A DNA stretch of 64,000 nucleotides from Circinella minor (Eukaryota > Mucoromycota > Mucoromycetes > Mucorales > Lichtheimiaceae). The notes beneath the pieces were generated by a model, which was not told where the DNA came from, searched no databases, and worked only from the letters and a program-made list of their open reading frames with translations. The position numbers and the translations under genes were made by a program. Shown one piece after another: positions 56,991 through 64,000 of this stretch; positions within the stretch are counted from its first letter, which is position 1, and every line of letters starts with the position of its first letter. The stretch covers positions 1 through 64,000 of the forward strand of contig JAEPRB010000211.1 of assembly GCA_016758965.1 (NCBI GenBank). The letters run 5' to 3'.

Positions 56991-58888
56991 ATGACAGATT
57001 CAAATAAACGGATAAATTATTTAAAAGCAACTGTTCGAGAAGCTGATAATGATACTCGAATTAAAAAATGGTTATTAAAACATTATCGTTCTATTGTTCA
57101 ATCACAAGAATGTTGTCGACGTGCATTTCATCGTAAAGAAGTATCTGTTAATGGTCAATTAGCAGAAGAAACTCGAATTTTAAAAGGGGGAGATATTGTT
57201 GAAGTACGTTATGATCAAGCGCTTGTAGATCGTGAGAAATTAAAGACAATTCCTGTGGATATTCGATATCAAGATGAACATATAGCTATTGTTTGGAAAG
57301 CTCCTGGATTGGTTTGTTAAATCTATTCTTTCATTTTATTATTTTTACTGTTTTAACGTACCATGGATAGATGTCTTATATTATTATTATTATTTAGAGT
57401 TGTTCCATATTTGAAAAAGCAGCATTTTATGCATTAACAAATACAACAGAACAAGAAAAATTTTGGTCACCTTATTCTATGCAAAAAGCGGCTTCCGGTT
57501 TGGTAAAATGAAAATATATAATCACTTTTTCTATTATTCTTATCCTGAAGTTTAAACTTTATTTTATTTATTTTTTATAGTTGGTCATTGCAAAAACAGA
57601 AAAAGCAAAAGATGAAATTAATCGACAATATCAAAAGGGTGAAATGGATCTATCCATACGGGCCATTTGTCATGGTCGTCTTTTTCCCGATGTACTCGAT
57701 CGTATAAAAGAACAAGAAAAAACAACTACGATTCAAGAAGAAGTACAACAAAACAATAATGAAAAGTCAACAAAAAATGATTATAACAATGACAATGACG
57801 ATCAAGAAGACGATCAAGATAATATGAATCGACCTGTCACTGAATTACTTAAATCAATAGCCATAGTCAACATCACACGATCCAACCATGCTGAATACTT
57901 GACAACAGTGGATCTCGCCATTCAAACACCACTGAATGGAGCAGCTCTACGTAAACTGATGGCTACACAAGACCGCCCCATTGTTGGCAATTCCACCTAT
58001 ACCCGAGTTTTAAAATCCAGCAAAGACAAAGGATTATGCATGACGACGAACCATATTGCCATCACTCACCCTACCACCCATGAACGACTTTCTTGGAATT
58101 CCAATGAACCTGATAAATTTGAATTATTACGTGCTAGAGAACACAAATTTTGGAAAAGAAGAATGGATGAAAAATTGGAAACGATGCGTAAAGCCGGAAT
58201 ATCCATGGATGCTTCAGGAGGGGATGAATTTGTGGATGATATGTATAATGAAGAAAATGGGAAACCTTTAGCCTATGTATTAGGCGAAAAAGAATTTTGT
58301 CAACTTAAATTCAAAGTGACAGAAGCATGTTTAGTGCCACGCCCAAGTTCGGAAATTTTGGTTCAAGCGACGGTCGATAGGAAACCAAAACGTGTATTGG
58401 ATATTGGTACTGGATGTGGTAATTTACTCTTGTCGATTTTGAATCAATCAAAAGAGACAGAATGTGGTATTGGATTAGATATTAGTAAAGAAGCACTTCA
58501 AGTAGCCAAAGAAAATGCAGATCGATTGGGAATTAAAACGGCACAATTTGTTGAAAAAGATATGTCACTTTTACCAGAAGCTGGATTAGGATTATTTGAT
58601 GTTATTGTATGTAATCCACCTTATCTTAGTGAAAAGGCTATTTTTAAACATCGACTATTAGAACATGAACCTGCAACAGCATTATTTGCAAATGATGATG
58701 GATATGAATGGTATACAGTACTTAGCAAGGTAGCTCCAACGGTTATGCATCGTCATTCGAAATTAGTACTTGAGTGTGGTAAAGGAATGATGGAACGTGT
58801 ACAAGTTATTATGGCTGGTTGGAAGACAGTTGAAATTCGAAAAGATTCGCATAATTGGGATCGATGTCTTGTACTCGAAATGGAATAA
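56991..58888 (+). CDS. RluA-like (catalytically dead) + HemK/PrmC-like methyltransferase fusion
   Basis: Three exons (56991-57311, 57398-57502, 57581-58888) give 577 residues. Residues ~15-75 resemble an S4 domain (EVSVNGQLAEETRILKGGDI). Residues ~85-300 resemble RluA pseudouridine synthases (IPVDIRYQDEHIAIVWKAPG, SGLLVIAKTEKA), but the HRLD motif is YSMQ at 133-136, so the catalytic Asp is a Gln. A D/E/N/Q-rich linker interrupts it near 195-230. From ~370 a HemK/PrmC-like Gln-N5 methyltransferase follows: PLAYVLGEKEFCQLKFKVTE, PRPSSEILV, DIGTGCGNLLLS (418-422 GTGCG) and catalytic NPPY at 487-490. One substrate-guiding half and one active methyltransferase half is inference. NPPY indicates methylation of a Gln or nucleobase amine, classically release factors. 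Confidence 0.85.
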
Positions 58889-59875
58889 TAATAATAATAC
58901 CTTGTAATCTAATTTTTATCATCTTTGTAATATTCACTTTAATAATAATAATAATAATGTTTTATCTAATTCATGAAAAGAAAAAGCATGTTTATATTTT
59001 ATACGATCTTGATAGTGCTTTGTTAGGCATTTTGTTTCTAATATAATTCTATTTCTATGTATAGTGCAAGTATTTTATTTAAATACATATACCTCATCAT
59101 TATATATTTTCGACGTTACCTTCAAATTATTGTTAAGAATCGTATCATTTCAACTACATTGATTTGACAGCCACTTGTGTAACAAACTACGAACAAAAAA
59201 AAAAAAACTTAAATCATTTTACGTACCACATTTTCTACCTACGATAAAATTCTATCCAAATTATTAACCATCATTTAATATACATTTTTATTCGCATGTG
59301 TTTATATTGTTCTATATCAATCAACCATTTTTTTTTGTGTACGTATTGTATATAATCTGTTATAAGATAATAGATATATACTCCAGTTTTTCTAGTAAAA
59401 ACACTTACTCTACAAAAATAATTATTTGTGTAATCTACTTAAAACCTTATTTTTTATTTAATAAAGCTTGAAACACACTGGGAATCATTCTTATTTTTAA
59501 CACACAACGGTGTTTGCATTTCTATTGTCATACTCTTGTGTATTCTTCTTCATATATTCATCTTCAGCCTCCTTTCTGTTCCTCTTCTCTGCATTTTACA
59601 GCATAACCTTTATAAGTCGTTCTGATGATAAAAATAAGTAGTTTTTTTTCTTTTCTTCTTCCTTTTCTCTTTTTCACGTTTCTATTATTTATCACGTTTT
59701 GATTCAATTTTATTTGCTTCCTGTATTTATTATATTGGTAAGTGATAATAGAAAAAGAAATACGTTTATTTCAACAACAAAAATAAAAATTACAAGATAG
59801 TTACTACTAAAAAAAACTACCCTTCATGTTCACGGCTGACAAACGTTGTCTATTTTCAATACAGTGTAGAAAATA
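58889..59875. other. Upstream region of HET-like gene C
   Basis: AT-rich with AAT-triplet runs just after the fusion gene. It ends in GTGTAGAAAATAATG, the start context shared with gene A. No ORF of note. Confidence 0.45.
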
Positions 59876-62002
59876 ATGTATATTACCTATTGTCGAAATC
59901 AAAAATCAGTGGATCTGGTCGACACAACAAGTTATCGACTCAATGTAACAGGTGGAGAATACCGCCCTACCTGGCTCATGCGTGTTTCTGATTGGAAACG
60001 AGTACCTGGCAAAGAAGCAGTGAATGGCTATCACACCATTTCCTATTGTTGGGAACAATCAGGGGAAGTGGTGAAAAATGAAACGGATGATGAATATAGC
60101 TTAGTTGATCATGGTAAACACTGTATCGTCGAAGGATACAAAGTATACGAAGATGATATTTTACGATTGGTGGACTTTTCTGACACAGAAGAAGACGAAC
60201 AAGAATATTGTGAGGACGACGATGAAGAGGAAAATCCACAAGATGATAATGACAATGAAGTCGATGAAGAAGACGACTATGAAAACGATTATGGAAATGA
60301 ATCTATAGATCATTTTGATGCTGATGAAGAACGCGATGAAGAAGTGGCTTGTGAAAATATTTATAAAGATGACTCTAATGTTAATAGTGATGGAGAAGGC
60401 GATTCTGAAAGTTATTATACCGCTCACTCTTATGTTAATGAAGATGATGAAAAAGGCAATTATGAAAGTGATGATGATGATTCTGAAAGCGATTCTGACG
60501 GTGAAGAACAAGAATCGATTGACTACAATGAGTATGTCTCATGGTGTGATACAAAGTCAAACACAGCAAATATACGATATGTTAGATACGACGAACTCTT
60601 GCAACAAGTATGCAAGGATTTTCAAGTCGAATATGTGTGGTATGATAAAATATGTATCGATCAATCAGATCCCAAAGCAAAGTCACGAGAAATCAAGCAG
60701 ATGCACAAGATTTATCGCAATGCACGTTATACGATTGCTATGATACCCGAAGTCCGTCTTTACAATCCACAAGACTTTGAAGAAGAAGCTTTAGGTTTTG
60801 CTCACAAGGCACAGGACTATGTGACAGATGATGTTTGGTATTCTTGCTGGTTTAAACGAAGCTGGACACTTGAAGAAGTAATGATGGCGAGACGTATCTT
60901 GATAATCGGAGCCAATACAAATATGTTTCAGCATAGTTTGCATACAACAGACGTACCAACAACAGTAGACATTTTTTCCGGCAAATTGCTTGATTTTGAA
61001 GGAACAGAAAGGAATAAGGTGAGTGTCAACCAGGCACTTGCTTTCGCTCATTTCCGAACAAGTACAAAACCACACGACATGATATATGCATTGAAGAACA
61101 CGTTTTCCCATATGTTTGATGACATTGAAGTCAGCTATTCAACAGATATAAAAACGGTATTCAATGAGTTTTATCAACATACGGCGGCAGTTGATCTTTC
61201 TATATTGTGCTTTGTATCCAACAATAATTTTGATGGGAGTATACTTACGCAAAGCACCATGGATAGTTACAATTTACCTTCATGGGCAGGTGTTGCTGGA
61301 GTACATGTAGAAAATCGTGCCATTATTACGATTGATCCACAATTGGAGTATCATATCGATGACACTATGTGGATGCATATAACAACCAAGCAGTATTGGA
61401 AGATATCTATCACATCATATGACCGCGGTTGTTTTTCTTTGTCAAAAAATAGTATTGAAGAAATAAACTCTTATGTGGAGAAAAGAAATCGCATGAGGAA
61501 TACGAAAAATAATGATCACGAACTGGATTTGAGTACAGCAGACAAGGATACAGTATTACTAGAATCGGTTTTGAATATGCAAAACGCAACAGGTGCCAAT
61601 ATGACACATTATCATCAGCCTGAAGATGATTTACTAACACATATCAGACCGCTCACATTAACTGAAGATTGTGAAGAATGTATAGTATTACCTATTTTAC
61701 TTCAATTACGCACACCGGTATACAAACGAACGGGTGAAGGTGTCCCTAGCTTTATTATTAAAGACTATGACCATGACTACTGTCTTCCTGTTCTACGTGA
61801 ATGCATTGAGGGGGCTGGGCGATATAGAGCAGTAGGTATTTATTATGTTGGAGTTCGGGATCATAGGTCAACTGAACCACCATCAAAGTTGATGGATTAT
61901 ATTGGGAGAGATGATATCAATTTTGATGACCCTAAAGAAATAATCAGTGCTTTATTTGAGAATGATTGTCATGAAGTATCAAAAGAATTTATCATTGAAT
62001 GA
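59876..62002 (+). CDS. HET-domain-like protein C
   Basis: Single exon, 708 residues. HET motifs: GYHTISYCWE at 51-60, EYVWYDKICIDQ at 252-263, IKQMHKIYRNARYTIAMIPE, and CWFKRSWTLEEVMMARRIL. C-terminal blocks are TSTKPHDMIYALKNTFSHMF, a YSTDIKTVFNEFY block and NLPSWAGVAG; the end is KEFIIE. Its insert between motifs 1 and 2 is the longest, ~120 residues (about 102-220), almost wholly D, E, S, N and Y (SDDDDSESDSDGEEQES). Outside the insert it is very similar to A and B. Intact; a HET-type recognition or cell-death role is inference. The partner copy at 62927 is 924 bp downstream. Confidence 0.85.
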   Translation: MYITYCRNQKSVDLVDTTSYRLNVTGGEYRPTWLMRVSDWKRVPGKEAVNGYHTISYCWEQSGEVVKNETDDEYSLVDHGKHCIVEGYKVYEDDILRLVDFSDTEEDEQEYCEDDDEEENPQDDNDNEVDEEDDYENDYGNESIDHFDADEERDEEVACENIYKDDSNVNSDGEGDSESYYTAHSYVNEDDEKGNYESDDDDSESDSDGEEQESIDYNEYVSWCDTKSNTANIRYVRYDELLQQVCKDFQVEYVWYDKICIDQSDPKAKSREIKQMHKIYRNARYTIAMIPEVRLYNPQDFEEEALGFAHKAQDYVTDDVWYSCWFKRSWTLEEVMMARRILIIGANTNMFQHSLHTTDVPTTVDIFSGKLLDFEGTERNKVSVNQALAFAHFRTSTKPHDMIYALKNTFSHMFDDIEVSYSTDIKTVFNEFYQHTAAVDLSILCFVSNNNFDGSILTQSTMDSYNLPSWAGVAGVHVENRAIITIDPQLEYHIDDTMWMHITTKQYWKISITSYDRGCFSLSKNSIEEINSYVEKRNRMRNTKNNDHELDLSTADKDTVLLESVLNMQNATGANMTHYHQPEDDLLTHIRPLTLTEDCEECIVLPILLQLRTPVYKRTGEGVPSFIIKDYDHDYCLPVLRECIEGAGRYRAVGIYYVGVRDHRSTEPPSKLMDYIGRDDINFDDPKEIISALFENDCHEVSKEFIIE

Positions 62003-62926
62003 AAAAAAAAATTATAATCTATAAAAAATATAAAAATAAAAACAATTTATATCACTATCATCAAAACCTGTGAAGTATATCTTCCTTTCTCCTCAACTTA
62101 ATATGTATATGTTTTTGCTTAACTCCAAGTACCCATTTGACATGAAAGTCTATTATTACTATTAGTTGTTTAGAGTATCATGGTTACTTATTTAAATCCG
62201 TACAGCATTGCAATAGAAGAATATGCATACCACAATTTAGGTATAACCTTTTGCTTGATCAAAACATAAAAAACAAAAATACGTAAAAAATATCGTACCT
62301 AGGCGTTTACAATTTTTCTTTATGGGACTTCTGTTGTTAGACTTCATTAACTAGGATAACAATTAGGAAATGCGTATTATCATTTATCTGCAACATGTGA
62401 ATACGCATAACAAATAAATCAAATGCTTCTATAAGACATTTATTACACGAACTCGATAACCCTTTTCTTCTCGTACTTGAATAATAATAATATCTATCAT
62501 TTAGTTAGTATTCAATAAGTAAGTTAGAAAAAAAAAGCAAAAAATAAAATAAAAAAGTAGTACGAGCTTTCACCATGAGAAAGCTTAAAATATATACATA
62601 TAAAAAAAGTCCCCATGTTGTGTAATAAAGAATTTCTTGATACTTCCAATGTTTTTATAAATAAAATAATAAGGTTCATATTGCGATTACACAACGCGTT
62701 TTTTTTTAAAAAAAAAACTACGTACGATTATTTCTGAAGCGAAAAAAATAAAATATTAATAGGAAAGTGTTTATATATATATATATATTTTCAACACTGA
62801 TTCTTGAGGTATGTGAAATGGTAAACTTTATATATTACTTTCACAAAAATAAAAAATGAACCAAAAATTATAAGTGTTAACAAAAAAAAAAAAAAAAAAA
62901 AAGGTATGTAGAAGGATGAAAAAATA
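62003..62926. other. Spacer between HET-like copies C and D
   Basis: Non-coding; resembles 31727-32696 in order of blocks (ATATCACTATCATCAAAAC, GCAATAGAAGAATATGCAT, CATGTTGTGTAATAAAG, TTCCAATGTTTTTATAAAT). A run of about 22 A at 62882-62902 precedes the start of D. Confidence 0.6.
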
Positions 62927-64000
62927 ATGTATATAACATATTGTCGAAATCAAAAATCTGTGGATTTGGTCGACACAACAAGTTATCGACTCAATGTGAC
63001 AGGTGGAGAATATCGCCCTACCGTGGGACACAAGCAGTAGATGGATACCACACCCTTTCATATTGCTGGGAACAATCAGGCCAGGTTGTTAAAAAAGATG
63101 ACGACGCTGGTGATGAATATGATTTGATTGATAACGGTGAACATTGTATTGTCGAAAAATATGAAATATACAAGGACAAGATAATAAGACCGGTCGAATG
63201 GATGACTGACTCTGAATCAGACGAACAAGAAGTAGAAGTAGAAGAAAAATGCAACACATATGTAACCTGGTGTAAATCACGGTGCGAAAAAGCAACAATA
63301 AGAAATGCGACTTTTATGAAGAGCTTATACAACAAATATGTCATGATTTCCAGATTGATTATTTATGGTATGATAAAGTATGTATCGATCAACACGACGA
63401 AGAAGCCAAATTAAACGAAATTAGGCAAATGCATAATATTTATCGCAACGCTCGTTTTACAATTGCTATCATTTCTGAAATAGCTCTTTATAATCCAGAC
63501 GATTTTGAACATGAGGACTTACCAGTCGGTCACAGAGCAAGGTACTATTCTTTAAATGATATGGTGGCATCTTGTTGGTGGACGCTGGAAGAAGTCATGA
63601 TGTCCAAACGTATTTTGATAGTTGGGACCGACACAAATATGTTCCAACATAGTATGCATAATAAAAAAAAGAGTGGATGTCATACCTACAACAATAGACA
63701 TATTATCTGATGCATTACTTGATTTTGGAGGCTCCCAAGGACAAGACAGTGTCAACCAAGCACTTTCTTTTGCCCATTTTCAAACTAGCACAAAGTCCCA
63801 TGACATGATATTTGCGTTGAAAAATACTTTTGCGCATATGTTTGAAGAAATGGAAATCAGTTATTCAACAGACATACAAACCACATTTAACAAATTTTAT
63901 CAGCATATTGCTACAGTAGATCTCTCGATCCTGTGTTTTGGATCCAACTCACTTCCAAATGGAGATATAAATCAAGAACATACCATTCATAGTTACACTT
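62927..64000 (+). pseudogene. HET-like copy D, disrupted, runs off the window
   Basis: Starts MYITYCRNQKSVDLVDTTSY like the intact genes. Breaks: (1) ~40 bases are missing after GGEYRPT (about 63023), losing the WLxRVSDW segment and shifting frame; (2) a one-base shift at about 63308-63312 before YEELIQQICHDFQIDYLWYD; (3) an in-frame loss of four residues at 63578, giving SCWWTLEEVM where others have CWFKRSWTLEEVM; (4) a further shift in an A run at about 63663-63672. HET motif order is otherwise kept (GYHTLSYCWE, YLWYDKVCIDQ) and the tail SHDMIFALKNTFAHMFEE is readable to the edge. The insert is short and acidic (SDEQEVEVEEK). A pseudogene unless these are assembly errors. Confidence 0.8.

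Noticed and set aside
60105..60743. Alternative-frame and antisense ORFs across HET-like genes (also near 30177-30670 and 33232-33812)
   Set aside because: Shadows of the long conserved HET-like frames; the main frame is shared by three paralogues.

Overview
The window looks like nuclear DNA from a filamentous, early-diverging fungus, most likely Mucoromycota (inference). It is very AT-rich, with long A/T tracts and many short GT..AG introns. It encodes eukaryotic housekeeping proteins and carries scattered, decayed DNA transposons and LINE-like retroelements. No bacterial or organellar organisation, CRISPR array or convincing tRNA/rRNA gene was seen.

Reconstructed housekeeping genes (exon sums are all multiples of three): RAD21-type cohesin kleisin (997-3339, +); a secreted-type I9/PBI2-like proteinase inhibitor (3513-3994, -); an SRPBCC/START-like membrane protein (17169-18119, +); a NOL1/NOP2/Sun RNA m5C methyltransferase (18214-19763, -); a leucine-rich-repeat protein resembling the SIN scaffold Cdc11/Nud1 (20869-24430, +); an M18 aspartyl aminopeptidase (24552-27192, +); a UPF0014/FetB-type permease (53977-55559, +); and a fusion of an S4/RluA-like domain without its catalytic Asp with a HemK/PrmC-like methyltransferase (56991-58888, +).

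Accessory content lies between these islands. (1) A tandem family of three secreted 12-cysteine proteins at 7.2-13.6 kb; the last two sit in ~2.1 kb direct duplications that each carry the same TA-flanked MITE. (2) Five loci of one HET-domain-like family: intact single-exon genes at 29846, 32697 and 59876, a frameshifted copy running off the right edge from 62927, and a small fossil at 16270-16512. The four large copies form two tandem pairs whose spacers are also similar, so the pair seems to have been copied as a block. Each intact protein has a different, mostly acidic insert between the first and second HET motifs. (3) Two copies of an unrecognised protein with an acidic, conserved C-terminus (47634-48482 apparently intact; 39086-39446 broken), the first followed on its strand by an array of repeated exon-like cassettes (46060-47215). 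(4) Pogo/Tigger, LINE ORF1 and MITE remnants, and several satellite-like arrays.

The strongest candidate for an undescribed system is the HET-like family: motif order and spacing match HET (heterokaryon incompatibility) proteins, the copies are clustered and differ mainly in one internal segment, and some are degenerating. That pattern would fit recognition or allorecognition genes, but function is inference. The next best is the repeated exon-like cassette array. Stretches of 36.3-38.8, 40.8-42.6 and 48.5-54.0 kb hold little that I can call.
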